From Pseudomonadota bacterium (GTDB lineage: Bacteria; Pseudomonadota; Alphaproteobacteria; Caulobacterales; Caulobacteraceae), in assembly GCA_023456105.1 (NCBI GenBank), contig JAEYAO010000028.1, positions 1 to 64,000 on the forward strand: a DNA stretch of 64,000 bases. Direction: 5' to 3'. Under the pieces are notes generated by a model. It had not been told where the DNA came from. It did no database searches and worked only from the letters and a program-made list of their open reading frames with translations. This document shows, piece by piece, positions 1 through 8,172 of this stretch. Position numbers and translations under genes: made by a program. Every line of letters begins with the position of its first letter. Within the stretch, counting starts at the first letter, position 1.

Positions 1-223
1 GCATGGACTCCGCCAGCAGCTTCTTCAGCCGCCGGTTCTCGTCTTCCAGCGTCTTCAGCTTCTGGGCGTCCGACACGCTCATGCCGCTGTACTTCGCCTT
101 CCAACGGTAGAAGGTCTGCTCGCTGATCCCGTGCCGCCGACAAACCTCCGCCGTCGGGCTTCCGGCTTCCTGCTCGCGCAGCACGCCGATGATCTGCGCC
201 TCGTTGAACCTGCTCTTCTTCAC
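1..223 (-). CDS. IS3-family transposase OrfA, C-terminally cut by the window edge
   Basis: Seventy-four codons are visible. The protein starts with KKSRFNEAQI and carries the helix-turn-helix typical of IS3/IS407-type OrfA (GVLREQEAG, CRRHGISEQTFYRWK), followed by a leucine-zipper stretch (LKTLEDENRRLKKLL) used for multimerisation. OrfA binds the IS ends and, fused to OrfB by programmed frameshift, forms the active transposase. The start is GTG at 223, preceded at good spacing by AAGGAG. The rest of OrfA and OrfB would lie to the left. Family assignment is firm; the specific IS is not identified. Confidence 0.88.
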   Translation of the reverse strand, partial: MKKSRFNEAQIIGVLREQEAGSPTAEVCRRHGISEQTFYRWKAKYSGMSVSDAQKLKTLEDENRRLKKLLAESM

Positions 224-269
224 ATCCGTCTCCTTGATGAAACGGACTCTCACTCAAAACGAGGGATCA
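1..269 (-). mobile_element. IS3-family insertion sequence, partial
   Basis: The left edge holds the first part of an insertion sequence: an orfA transposase gene reading leftward plus its upstream end. Reading from the minus strand, a TGATCCCTCG sequence begins at 269. The IS3 family ends in TG...CA, so 269 is my best guess for the terminus. The other end and orfB lie outside the window, so target duplication and inverted repeats cannot be checked. Presence of an IS is well supported; its exact boundary is inference. Confidence 0.7.
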
Positions 270-283
270 GGAAGGGGGGCGCC

Positions 284-388
284 TCACTGGCTATAGCCGT
301 GGCGCGACTGCGCCTCGGCGGCCGAACTCGCACCGACGGCGCTGGTGGCGATGACGGCGGCGACGGCGGCGGTGAGAATCTTCTTCAT
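284..388 (-). CDS. Very short secreted ORF next to the IS end
   Basis: A 34-codon ORF starts at ATG 388 behind a GGAGA ribosome-binding site. Residues 1-27 look like a Sec signal peptide (MKK then an alanine/valine-rich core, with a likely cut after AEA), leaving only about 7 mature residues before TGA. The stop is only about 15 bp from the presumed IS terminus, so this may be a remnant of a longer secreted protein gene damaged near the insertion, or a small intact gene. No homologue is recognised. The signal peptide and RBS make expression plausible; function is unknown. Confidence 0.45.
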   Translation of the reverse strand: MKKILTAAVAAVIATSAVGASSAAEAQSRHGYSQ

Positions 389-507
389 GGCGTATCTCCG
401 ATGTCGGACCAGCCCGACCTTGAGATCATCATGCGCCCACCCTGCTGAGGCCCGTCTGAACAGCCATCATCACCTGCCGTTCATGCGCCGACCGTCCGCC
501 GTAAAGC

Positions 508-536
508 TTGAGGTGCCTTGCCGAAGACAGGATAAT
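508..536 (+). promoter_or_regulatory. Sigma-70-type promoter for the SDR gene
   Basis: TTGAGG at 508-513 and GATAAT at 531-536 are separated by 17 bp, a near-consensus housekeeping promoter. It ends 35 bp before the ATG at 572. The assignment is by motif only. Confidence 0.5.
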
Positions 537-571
537 GGATCGGCCCCGCGACTCTCCGCAAGGACACCCTC

Positions 572-1474
572 ATGCCCCTCCGCTTCGACAACCGCGTGGC
601 CATCGTGACCGGCGCGGGCGGCGGCCTGGGCCGGGAGCATGCTTTGGCGCTGGCGGCGCGAGGGGCCAAGGTCGTGGTGAACGATCTGGGCGGCGCCCGC
701 GATGGCTCGGGCGGATCCTCCAGCGCGGCCGAGGCGGTGGTCGCCGAGATCAAGGCGGCGGGCGGCGAGGCGCTCGCCAACGGCGCCTCCGTCACCGAAG
801 CGGACGCGGTGCAGGCCATGATCGATCAGGCCCTTGATCGCTGGGGCCGCATCGACATTCTGGTGAACAACGCCGGCGTGCTGCGCGACAAGAGCTTCGC
901 CAAGATGACGCTGGAGGACTTCCGCTTCGTGGTGGACGTCCACCTGATGGGGGCGGTCAACTGCACCAAGGCGGTGTGGGAGAGCATGCGCGAGCGGAAC
1001 TATGGCCGCATCGTCATGACGACCTCCTCGTCCGGCCTTTACGGCAACTTCGGTCAGTCGAACTACGGCGCGGCGAAGATGGCGCTCGTCGGCCTCATGC
1101 AGACGCTGGCGATCGAGGGCGCCAAGAACGACATCCGGGTCAACTGCCTTGCGCCCACCGCCCACACCCGCATGACCGAAGACCTCGGCGCGGGCCTTCC
1201 GCTGGAGGCGCTGGATACCGCCCTGGTGACCCCCGGCCTGCTGCACCTCGTTGGCGAAGACGCGCCGAGCCGCTGCATCCTGGCGGCCGGCGCGGGTGGG
1301 TTCGAGCGCGCCTATGTCACCTTGACCCAAGGCGTCCATATCGTCGGGCCGGACGCGCCCGAACAGGTCGGCGCGCGCTTCGATGCGATTTCAGACCGCA
1401 CCGGCGAGATCGTCCCTGAAGCGGGGGCGGCGCAGGCCATGCTTGAACTGACCAAGGCCCAACGCAGCCTCTAG
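572..1474 (+). CDS. SDR-family (3R)-hydroxyacyl-CoA dehydrogenase-like oxidoreductase
   Basis: A 300-residue short-chain dehydrogenase/reductase. The NAD(P)-binding motif TGAGGGLG is at residues 13-20, NNAG at 99-102, and the catalytic serine cluster near 151-154 with Tyr165 and Lys169 (YGAAK) completes the active site. The insert with NDLGG near residue 37 and the overall sequence resemble the dehydrogenase domain of peroxisomal multifunctional enzyme type 2, which oxidises (3R)-hydroxyacyl-CoA esters. Here the domain stands alone without the hydratase and SCP2 domains. It converges on recN, its stop lying 23 bp from the end of that gene. SDR membership is certain; substrate is inferred. Confidence 0.85.
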   Translation: MPLRFDNRVAIVTGAGGGLGREHALALAARGAKVVVNDLGGARDGSGGSSSAAEAVVAEIKAAGGEALANGASVTEADAVQAMIDQALDRWGRIDILVNNAGVLRDKSFAKMTLEDFRFVVDVHLMGAVNCTKAVWESMRERNYGRIVMTTSSSGLYGNFGQSNYGAAKMALVGLMQTLAIEGAKNDIRVNCLAPTAHTRMTEDLGAGLPLEALDTALVTPGLLHLVGEDAPSRCILAAGAGGFERAYVTLTQGVHIVGPDAPEQVGARFDAISDRTGEIVPEAGAAQAMLELTKAQRSL

Positions 1475-1481
1475 GCGGGTC

Positions 1482-1503
1482 GGCTGAGGGGTCGCCCCTA
1501 GCC
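1482..1503. terminator. Hairpin between convergent SDR and recN genes
   Basis: GGCTGAGGGG and CCCCTAGCC form a 9-bp stem with one bulged G and a TCG loop. It overlaps the recN stop and follows the SDR gene. There is no clear U run, so it is only a possible bidirectional terminator. Confidence 0.3.
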
Positions 1504-3195
1504 GATCAACCGCGCCGCCGCCGCCCGCGCCTCGTCGGTGATCTCGGCGCCCGACAGCATGCGCGCGATCTCCTCTCGCCGGCGCGTCTCATCGAGCGCG
1601 ACGACCGTGGTCGTGGTCAGGCCGGCCTTGTCAGCCTTCATCACCTTCCAGTGGGCATGGCCGCGCGCCGCCACCTGCGGGCTGTGGGTCACGACCAGCA
1701 CCTGCGCGCCGGCGGACAGGCGCTGCAGGCGGCCGCCCACGGCTTCAGCCACCGCGCCGCCCACGCCCTGATCCACCTCGTCAAAGATCATCACCGGCTG
1801 GCGGGTGTCCTCGCGGCTGGCCAGCGCCGCCTTCATCGCCAACGCGAAGCGCGCCAGCTCGCCGCCTGACGCCACCGCATCCAGAGGTCCGAAGTCGCGC
1901 CCGGCGTTGGTGGCGATCTGAAAGCGCGCGGTCTCCACGCCCTCCGGGCCCCGCCGGCCGTCTATGGGCTCCAGAGCCACGCGAAAGCGCGCGCGTTCCA
2001 GCTTCAGCGGCCCCAACTCACCCATCACCGCCGCCGTCAACCGCTCCGCCGCCGCCTCGCGAGCGGAAGTCAGAAAGGTCGCGGCTAGGTCATAGGCCTC
2101 GATCGCCGCCGCAGCCTCCCGACCCGCCGCCGACAGCGCCTCCTCGCCATCCTCGATCAGCCGCAACTGCTCGCGCAAGCGGATGCGCAGGGCGGGCAGA
2201 CCATCCACCGTCGTATGCAGCTTGCGGGCGGCCGCGCGCAGGGCGAACAACCGCTCTTCGGCCTTGTCCAGCCGCCCCGGTTCAAAGTCGAAGGCGTCGG
2301 CCGCGGCGTCCACCGCAGCGATGGCCTCGGCCGCCTCAACCATGGTCCGGTCGATGGCCTCGACCGCCGCGCTCAGCCGCACGATCACCGGGTGGTCGCC
2401 CTCGGCGCCCGCCTGCCCCGCCCTCTGGCGCGCATGCTCGACGGCGCGCAGAGCCGACCCCAGCTTCTGGCTCAGCTTGTCGCCGCCCAGCTGGATGCGC
2501 GCGTCGGCGAGGTCCGACAGCGCCTTTTCCGCCGCCCCCAGGATGGCGCGTTCGCCGGCCAGTTCGGTTTCTTCGTCCTCGCGGGGATCGAGCGCATCCA
2601 GCTCGGCGAGGTTCAGCGCGATCTCCTCGGCGCGAGACGCCGCATCGGCCGCCTGCGCCTTCAGCTCCGCCAGCCGCGCCTCGGCCGCCTTCAAGGTCGC
2701 CGCCGCCCTGGCGACGGCCAGCAACTGCGGCGACAGTCCCCCATAGGCGTCGAGAAGACCCCTATGGGTGCGCCAGTCGAGCAGGCCGACCGTCTCGTGC
2801 TGCCCGTGCACCTCTACGAGGTTTGCGCCGATCTCGCGCAGCGCGGTCACGCCCGCCGGCTGATCGTTGATGAAGGCCCGGCTGCGGCCGTCGGCCGAGA
2901 CCACGCGGCGCAGGATCAGGTCCTCGCCCGCCGCGACCTCGATACCCTTGTCGGCCAGCGACTGCAGCAGCGTCTCGTCAGCCGGGGCGGAGAAGACGGC
3001 GGTGGCCGAGCCCTGCCGGGCCCCTGCCCGCACCAGTCCCGCATCGCCCCGCGCCCCCAGCGCCAGGCCCAGCGCGTCCAGGATGATCGACTTGCCCGCC
3101 CCCGTCTCGCCCGTCAGCACCGTAAGCCCGCCCTCGACCTCGAGATCAAGGCTGTCGACGAGCACGATGTCGCGTATGGAAAGCGCAGTCAGCAT
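1498..3195 (-). CDS. recN: DNA repair protein RecN
   Basis: A 565-residue SMC-like ATPase acting in recombinational repair of double-strand breaks. The N-terminal half-ATPase contains Walker A GETGAGKS near residues 29-36. Two alanine/glutamate-rich coiled-coil arms follow in the middle, and the C-terminal half carries the ABC signature ASGGELARF, Walker B (VMIFDEVDQGVGG) and the H-loop (VLVVTHSPQVAARG). Length and domain order match the family. It lies directly downstream of bamD on the same strand (94 bp gap), an arrangement usual in alphaproteobacteria, so the two are probably co-transcribed. No LexA box was identified. Confidence 0.96.
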   Translation of the reverse strand: MLTALSIRDIVLVDSLDLEVEGGLTVLTGETGAGKSIILDALGLALGARGDAGLVRAGARQGSATAVFSAPADETLLQSLADKGIEVAAGEDLILRRVVSADGRSRAFINDQPAGVTALREIGANLVEVHGQHETVGLLDWRTHRGLLDAYGGLSPQLLAVARAAATLKAAEARLAELKAQAADAASRAEEIALNLAELDALDPREDEETELAGERAILGAAEKALSDLADARIQLGGDKLSQKLGSALRAVEHARQRAGQAGAEGDHPVIVRLSAAVEAIDRTMVEAAEAIAAVDAAADAFDFEPGRLDKAEERLFALRAAARKLHTTVDGLPALRIRLREQLRLIEDGEEALSAAGREAAAAIEAYDLAATFLTSAREAAAERLTAAVMGELGPLKLERARFRVALEPIDGRRGPEGVETARFQIATNAGRDFGPLDAVASGGELARFALAMKAALASREDTRQPVMIFDEVDQGVGGAVAEAVGGRLQRLSAGAQVLVVTHSPQVAARGHAHWKVMKADKAGLTTTTVVALDETRRREEIARMLSGAEITDEARAAAARLIG

Positions 3196-3289
3196 TCAGG
3201 AGCGCGGAAAACTCGTCGTTCGGGCGGCGGTCGCATCATGCCGCGCCGTGACGGCCCGGCACAAGCACCGCGGAACAAAAAGAAAACCG

Positions 3290-4156
3290 TCAGCCCGGGA
3301 TGATGCGCTCCAGCCAGCTTTCGCGGCGGCCTTCGGGGGCGACGTCGGGGCGTGCGCCCTCGTTGGTCAGCAGGGCGTAGGCCTCGGCGTACCAAGGGCT
3401 GCCGGGATAGTTGTAGCCGAGCACCGAGCCGTTGCGCACCGCCTCGTCCTTGAGGCCCAGCATCAGGTTGACCTCCACCAGGCGATACAGCGCCTCGGGC
3501 GAGTGAGAAGTGCGCTGGAAGTCCGGATTGGCGATCACGGCTTTGTAGCGGTTGATGGCCGCCAAGGGCTGACTGGCGCGCTGGTAGTAGCGGCCGATGT
3601 TCATTTCCTTGCCGGCCAGCTGGTCGTTGACCATGTCGATCTTGACGGAGGCGTCCGTGGCGTAGGCCGTGCCCGGATAGCGGCGCTGCACGTCGCGCAG
3701 GCCCGCCAGAGCCGCTTCCGCATAGGCCTGGTCGCGGCCCACATCGACGATCTGCTCGAAGTTGCAGATGGCGCGCATGTAGAAGGCGTAGGCCGCCGAC
3801 GGATTGCCGGGGAACAGCTGGATGAAGCGATCCGCCGCCGCCGTCGCCTCCGCGTAGTTGGCGTTCTGATAATAGGCGTAGATCTGCATCAGGATCGCGC
3901 GCCGGGCCCAGTCGGAATACGGATGCTGGCGCTCGACTTCCTGGAAATAGTCCACCGCGTCGGACCAGCGGCGGCTCTGCAGCCGGTCATAGCCGGTGTT
4001 GTACAGCAGCTCGACCGGGCGCTCCTCATAGGCCAGGCGTGGGCGGTTGCGGTTTCCGGCGCAGGCCGAGACCGACAGGGCGGCGAGCACTGCAGCCATC
4101 GCCACCACGCCGGAGCGAGAACGGCGGATGCCCGAAAGCGAAAAGGAAGCGGACAA
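3290..4156 (-). CDS. bamD: Outer membrane protein assembly factor BamD
   Basis: A 288-residue lipoprotein of the BAM complex, which folds beta-barrel proteins into the outer membrane. The signal peptide carries a twin-arginine-like n-region (GIRRSRSG) but a Sec/lipoprotein core, with lipobox LSVSAC placing the lipidated cysteine at residue 32. The mature part consists of TPR-like helices beginning ELLYNTGYDRL and including YYQNANYAEA and FPGNPSAAYAFYM, typical of BamD/ComL. The start is unusual: TTG at 4156, with an in-frame stop four codons upstream (TGA at 4168-4166) and a GAGG-type RBS. It is divergent from prs and upstream of recN. Confidence 0.93.
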   Translation of the reverse strand: MSASFSLSGIRRSRSGVVAMAAVLAALSVSACAGNRNRPRLAYEERPVELLYNTGYDRLQSRRWSDAVDYFQEVERQHPYSDWARRAILMQIYAYYQNANYAEATAAADRFIQLFPGNPSAAYAFYMRAICNFEQIVDVGRDQAYAEAALAGLRDVQRRYPGTAYATDASVKIDMVNDQLAGKEMNIGRYYQRASQPLAAINRYKAVIANPDFQRTSHSPEALYRLVEVNLMLGLKDEAVRNGSVLGYNYPGSPWYAEAYALLTNEGARPDVAPEGRRESWLERIIPG

Positions 4157-4271
4157 GGACAGACCTCATGACGAACGAACGCCGTCCCCGACGGCGCCCG
4201 GCAAGCGATTGCGGCGATCCCTAGCACCCGTGGCCGAAACGCGCCATGCGCCGGAAACTTGGGCGTATGGC

Positions 4272-4299
4272 TTGTTCCCCGCCGCGTCGCTGCTAAAGA
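4272..4299 (+). promoter_or_regulatory. Caulobacter-type housekeeping promoter for prs
   Basis: TTGTTCC at 4272-4278 and GCTAAAGA at 4292-4299 are spaced by 13 bp, matching the Caulobacter consensus TTGACGS-N10-14-GCTANAWC. It lies about 55 bp before the prs start. Confidence 0.5.
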
Positions 4300-4354
4300 G
4301 CCGCCGACCAACGCCGTCATTGGCTTGGTGATGACGGCGAAAGGATGTCCGGCC

Positions 4355-5290
4355 ATGAAGCTGCTATCCGGCAACTCGAACAGGCCCCTTTCGCAGGCGA
4401 TCGCCGACCATCTGGACGCGCCGCTGACGCGCACCCAGGTCAAGCGTTTCGCCGACAACGAAGTCTTCGCCGTGATCGAGGAAAACGTCCGGGGCGAGGA
4501 CGTTTTCGTGATCCAGTCGACCTCCTATCCGGCCAACGACAACCTGATGGAGATGCTGATCATCACCGACGCGCTGGTGCGCGCCTCGGCCCGGCGGATC
4601 ACGGCGGTGATGCCCTACTTCGGCTATGCGCGTCAGGACCGGAAGACCGGCGGCCGCACGCCGATTTCGGCCAAGCTGGTGGCCAATCTGATCACCCGCG
4701 CCGGCGCCGACCGCGTGCTGACGATGGATCTGCACGCGGGTCAGATTCAGGGCTTCTTCGACATTCCGACCGACAATCTGGTCGCCATTCCCGTCCTGGC
4801 CCAGGACATCAAGGAACACTATCCGCGCGGCGACGACCTGATGATCGTGTCGCCGGACGTGGGAGGGGTGGTGCGCGCGCGCGCCCTGGCCAGCCGGCTG
4901 GACGCCGACCTGGCCATCGTCGACAAGCGCCGGCCGAAGGCGGGCGAGAGCGAGGTCATGAACATCATCGGCGACGTGTCCGGTCGCCGCTGCATCCTGT
5001 TCGACGACATCGTCGATTCCGGCGGCACCCTGGTGAACGCGGCCAAGGCGCTGATCGACGAGGGCGCGACCGAGGTCTCGGCCTACATCAGCCACGGGGT
5101 TCTGTCCGGGCCGGCCGTCCAGCGCGTCACGGACGGCCCGCTGAAGGAACTGGTCATCACCGACTCCATCGAGCAGCCCCACGAAGTCCTGACCTGCGGA
5201 AAAATCCGAACGGTTTCAGTCGCTCCTCTCATCGGTGAAGCTATCCGCCGGATCGCAAACGAGGAATCGGTGTCGAAGCTGTTCGATTAA
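4355..5290 (+). CDS. prs: Ribose-phosphate pyrophosphokinase
   Basis: Makes PRPP from ribose 5-phosphate and ATP, feeding purine, pyrimidine, histidine and NAD synthesis. From ATG 4355 the protein has 311 residues, the usual size. Visible motifs are MPYFGYARQDRK (ATP binding), TMDLHAGQIQGFFDIPTDN (Mg/ribose-5-P region), KRRPKAGESEVMNIIGDV (flexible loop) and the PRPP signature CILFDDIVDSGGTL. An upstream in-frame ATG at 4259 would add a poorly conserved stretch; I chose 4355 because AAAGGA lies before it and the conserved KLLSGNSN follows. Divergent from bamD. Confidence 0.96.
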   Translation: MKLLSGNSNRPLSQAIADHLDAPLTRTQVKRFADNEVFAVIEENVRGEDVFVIQSTSYPANDNLMEMLIITDALVRASARRITAVMPYFGYARQDRKTGGRTPISAKLVANLITRAGADRVLTMDLHAGQIQGFFDIPTDNLVAIPVLAQDIKEHYPRGDDLMIVSPDVGGVVRARALASRLDADLAIVDKRRPKAGESEVMNIIGDVSGRRCILFDDIVDSGGTLVNAAKALIDEGATEVSAYISHGVLSGPAVQRVTDGPLKELVITDSIEQPHEVLTCGKIRTVSVAPLIGEAIRRIANEESVSKLFD

Positions 5291-5384
5291 CCTTCGAAAA
5301 ACCATTTACGTCGCGTTATAAGCCCTTCAGTTCCGGCGGCCACGCCCCCTTGGCCGTCTCGCGTTCTTCCGGGATATAGCGTTC

Positions 5385-6446
5385 ATGACCAAGGCTTCCC
5401 CCAGCCGCGGCCTGTCTCTCGCCGCCATCGCCGCCGCCGTCTTCCTGGCCAACTGCGCCAAGCCGGAGCCGGAGGCGCCGCCCGCCGCGCCGCCGCCTCC
5501 GCCGCCCGTCAGCCTGAACGAAGGCGTGGCCCAGGCCGCCTCCGTCTACGTCGCCTTCCTGCGCGACGCCCAGACCATCCAGCCCGGCGGCTTCACCGAC
5601 GCCGAGTCGATCCAGGCGGCCATCCGCAAGGGCGCGGCCTATGAGCCCGCGCAACTGTCGCGCGGCCTGATCGCCTATGGTTCGATCATCGCCCTGCAGT
5701 CGCCCGAGTTCGTCGCGGGAGTGCGCCAGTTCGCGGTTGATCCGGCGCAGCGTCAGCAGGTCGTCGCCCAGATCGTGGCCGATCCCGCCTATGCCGCGAC
5801 CCTGCCCGGCGCCGCCGCCGCCGCCGGCCTGATCGCCGCAACGGTCGGCCGCGACGCCACCGCCATGGTAGCCATCGCCGACGGCATCGAAAACGACGCC
5901 TATACGATCCAGGAGCGCAACGACCCGCGTCGCCGCTGGGCCACCACCCACCTGACCGAGCGCGAGGCGCGCCTCGAGGCCGCCAAGTCCGCCTCCATCG
6001 CGCAGATGCTGCCGTCCGCCGACGAGTCCGCCCGCCTGTTCACGGCGGCCAATGCGGGCACGGGTCTGGCCGTCGAAGCGGGCGTCAGCAGCCCGCCCTA
6101 CACCCCCGCCGTGGTGCGCTCTCTGGCCATCGCCGCCCTGGCCGCCCTGGGGGCCGCGGGCGACGAGGCGCGCGCCAACACCGATGCGCTGACGGTGGAG
6201 TCGAACAACGAGTTCTGCCTGAACATGTCCAAGCTGATGCTCTACCAATGCCTGGCCGCCTCGCGTCCCAGCTATGAGGACATGTTCTGCCTTGGCCGCC
6301 ATGTCGTCCGCGATCTGGGCAGTTGCACGACCCAGGCTCTGCGTCCGCCGCCGATCATCAGCGTCGGCGACCCGGTGACCACCAGCACGGTCGCCAACGC
6401 CGTTCCGGTGCAGACTCCGGTGCAGACCCCCGCCGCATCGAACTGA
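5385..6446 (+). CDS. Uncharacterised lipoprotein
   Basis: A 353-residue protein with a lipoprotein signal peptide: basic n-region, alanine-rich core and a lipobox-like LANC near residue 25. It is followed by a proline/alanine-rich linker (EAPPAAPPPPPPVS) of the kind that spans from membrane to periplasm. The mature domain is alpha-helical and alanine-rich, with four cysteines towards the C-terminus (FCLN, YQCL, MFCL, SCTT) that could form disulfides. I do not recognise the family. It stands alone between prs and aceA and ends at a strong bidirectional terminator. Probably a lineage-restricted envelope lipoprotein. Confidence 0.75.
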   Translation: MTKASPSRGLSLAAIAAAVFLANCAKPEPEAPPAAPPPPPPVSLNEGVAQAASVYVAFLRDAQTIQPGGFTDAESIQAAIRKGAAYEPAQLSRGLIAYGSIIALQSPEFVAGVRQFAVDPAQRQQVVAQIVADPAYAATLPGAAAAAGLIAATVGRDATAMVAIADGIENDAYTIQERNDPRRRWATTHLTEREARLEAAKSASIAQMLPSADESARLFTAANAGTGLAVEAGVSSPPYTPAVVRSLAIAALAALGAAGDEARANTDALTVESNNEFCLNMSKLMLYQCLAASRPSYEDMFCLGRHVVRDLGSCTTQALRPPPIISVGDPVTTSTVANAVPVQTPVQTPAASN

Positions 6447-6465
6447 TCGCCGCAACAGAGACATA

Positions 6466-6493
6466 GGCCCGCTCGATCGCTCGAGCGGGCCTT
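6466..6493. terminator. Bidirectional intrinsic terminator
   Basis: GGCCCGCTCGA and TCGAGCGGGCC form an 11-bp perfect stem around a 4-nt loop, followed by TTTCC on the plus strand. It sits between the convergent lipoprotein gene and the aceA operon. Confidence 0.8.
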
Positions 6494-6511
6494 TCCTATC
6501 GCCGCGCCGGC

Positions 6512-6721
6512 CTATTCGTAGCCGTGCGCCGCCTCGTTGATGACCAGCGGCGGCATCTCGGAGAAGTCGACCGCCACCGGCTGGCTGGCCTTGGCCTGCA
6601 GCGTGCGGATCACGTGGGTCATACGGCGCCGGACCTCGCGCTCGGGCGATGTCCCGCCGTCCAGCGACAGCGGCGCGAGGCAGAAGTCGATGATGGCGTC
6701 GGTTTGGGTCAACGGTTCCAT
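6512..6721 (-). CDS. Small protein encoded directly after isocitrate lyase
   Basis: A 69-residue soluble protein starting at ATG 6721 behind AAGGAG; a longer frame exists but its extra N-terminus is basic, proline-rich and overlaps aceA. It contains IDFCLAPLSLDGG and RRRMTHVIRTLQAKA, suggesting a short amphipathic helical protein, and ends NEAAHGYE. It begins 22 bp after aceA, so it is almost certainly in the same transcript and might modulate or accompany the glyoxylate shunt. No family is recognised; function is unknown. Confidence 0.72.
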   Translation of the reverse strand: MEPLTQTDAIIDFCLAPLSLDGGTSPEREVRRRMTHVIRTLQAKASQPVAVDFSEMPPLVINEAAHGYE

Positions 6722-6743
6722 GGGTCGCTCCTTCTTGGGCCGA

Positions 6744-8024
6744 TCAGGCCGCTTGCGTGAACTGAGCGGTTTCGGTCGAGTCCTTGAGCGCGGTGGTCGA
6801 TGACTGACCATTGGAGATGACCGTCGCCACTTGGTCGAAGTAGCCGGTGCCCACCTCGCGCTGATGCCGGGTGGCGGTATAACCCTGCGCCTCGTTGTCG
6901 AACTCGCGCTGCTGCAGCTCGGAATAGGCCGCCATGCCGCGATCGCGATAGCCGCTCGCCAGTTCGAACATGCCGTTGTTCAGGCTGTGGAAGCCGGCCA
7001 GCGTGACGAACTGGAACTTGTATCCCATGGCCCCCAGCTCGCGCTGGAATTTGGCGATGGTGGCGTCGTCCAGCTTGGCCTTCCAGTTGAAGGACGGCGA
7101 ACAGTTGTAGGCCATCAGCTTGCCCGGATGCGCCTTTTGGATCGCCTCGGCGAAGCGCTTCGCATCCTCCAGATCAGGATGCGACGTCTCCCACCACAAC
7201 AGATCGGCATAACGCGCATAGGCCAGGCCGCGCGCGATGCAGTGATCCAAACCCGTGCCCGCCTTCAGTCGATAAAAGCCCTCTGGCGTGCGGTTCTCGC
7301 GGTCGATGAACGGATGATCCCGTTCGTCGATGTCGGAGGTGATCAGCTGCGCGCTTTCGGCGTCCGTGCGGGCCACCGTCAGCGTCGGCGTGCCACAGAC
7401 ATCGGCCGCCAGGCGCGCGGCGATCAGATTGCGCTCATGCGCCTGGGTCGGGATCAGCACCTTGCCGCCGAGATGGCCGCACTTCTTCTCGGACGCCAGC
7501 TGGTCCTCGAAGTGCACGCCCGCGGCTCCGGCCTCGATAAAGGCCTTCATAATCTCGAAGCTGTTCAGAGGGCCGCCGAAGCCCGCCTCCGCGTCGGCGA
7601 CGATGGGGGCGAACCAGTCGCGTTTGGCGCCGCCCTCCGCATGCTCGATCTGGTCGGCGCGCTGCAGGGTGCGGTTGATGCGTCGGCACAGCTCGGGGGC
7701 GGCGTTGGCCGGGTACAGCGACTGATCCGGATACATGGCGCCGGCCGTGTTGGCGTCGGCCGCCACCTGCCAGCCCGACAGATATATGGCCTTCAGCCCC
7801 GCCCGCACCATCTGCATGGCCTGGTTTCCGGTAACGGCGCCCAGGGCATTGATGAACGGCTCCGTGTGCAGCAGCTCCCACAGACGGTTTGCGCCGCGCT
7901 CCGCCAACGTATGGGTGACCGGAACCGAGCCGCGCAGACGGAGCACGTCCTCGGGCGCATACGGCCTCTCGATTCCATCGAAGCGGCCCGCCGGCGAAGG
8001 CACGAGATCGGCGAAGGTGGTCAT
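6744..8024 (-). CDS. aceA: Isocitrate lyase
   Basis: Cleaves isocitrate to glyoxylate and succinate, the first step of the glyoxylate shunt needed for growth on acetate and fatty acids. The protein is 426 residues from ATG 8024, preceded by AGGAG; the longer frame upstream adds an implausible Cys-rich leader. The catalytic motif KKCGH is at 180-184 with nucleophile Cys182. Other signatures are YLSGWQVAADAN, PIVADAEAGFGG, TLTVARTDAESA and YNCSPSFNWK. The gene is divergent from a regulator of the type that controls this pathway and is followed by a small co-transcribed gene. No malate synthase gene is in the window. Confidence 0.97.
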   Translation of the reverse strand: MTTFADLVPSPAGRFDGIERPYAPEDVLRLRGSVPVTHTLAERGANRLWELLHTEPFINALGAVTGNQAMQMVRAGLKAIYLSGWQVAADANTAGAMYPDQSLYPANAAPELCRRINRTLQRADQIEHAEGGAKRDWFAPIVADAEAGFGGPLNSFEIMKAFIEAGAAGVHFEDQLASEKKCGHLGGKVLIPTQAHERNLIAARLAADVCGTPTLTVARTDAESAQLITSDIDERDHPFIDRENRTPEGFYRLKAGTGLDHCIARGLAYARYADLLWWETSHPDLEDAKRFAEAIQKAHPGKLMAYNCSPSFNWKAKLDDATIAKFQRELGAMGYKFQFVTLAGFHSLNNGMFELASGYRDRGMAAYSELQQREFDNEAQGYTATRHQREVGTGYFDQVATVISNGQSSTTALKDSTETAQFTQAA

Positions 8025-8147
8025 GTTGGTCTCCTGGCAAGGGCGGCGCGCCGCCGCCTCACCCCAAGAGAACACGCAGCAGTCACAACCGATACACCTG
8101 CGGACGGCGATCACAGGTCATCTTGTACCATCGTGACTTCCACGTTT

Positions 8148-8162
8148 TGTCATGATGTGACA
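8148..8162. promoter_or_regulatory. Inverted repeat in the aceA/regulator divergent region
   Basis: TGTCA and TGACA flank a 5-bp centre, a perfect inverted repeat 10 bp before the regulator ATG. A looser GTCA...TGAC pair lies at about 8117-8136. Such symmetry near the divergent promoters suits an operator for the adjacent XRE-family protein, possibly autoregulatory. Inference only. Confidence 0.4.
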
Positions 8163-8172
8163 TCCTGCGCAT

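Noticed and set aside
5291..5384. Possible terminator after prs (GGCC...GGCC)
   Set aside because: Only a 4-bp stem with a long loop and no U run.
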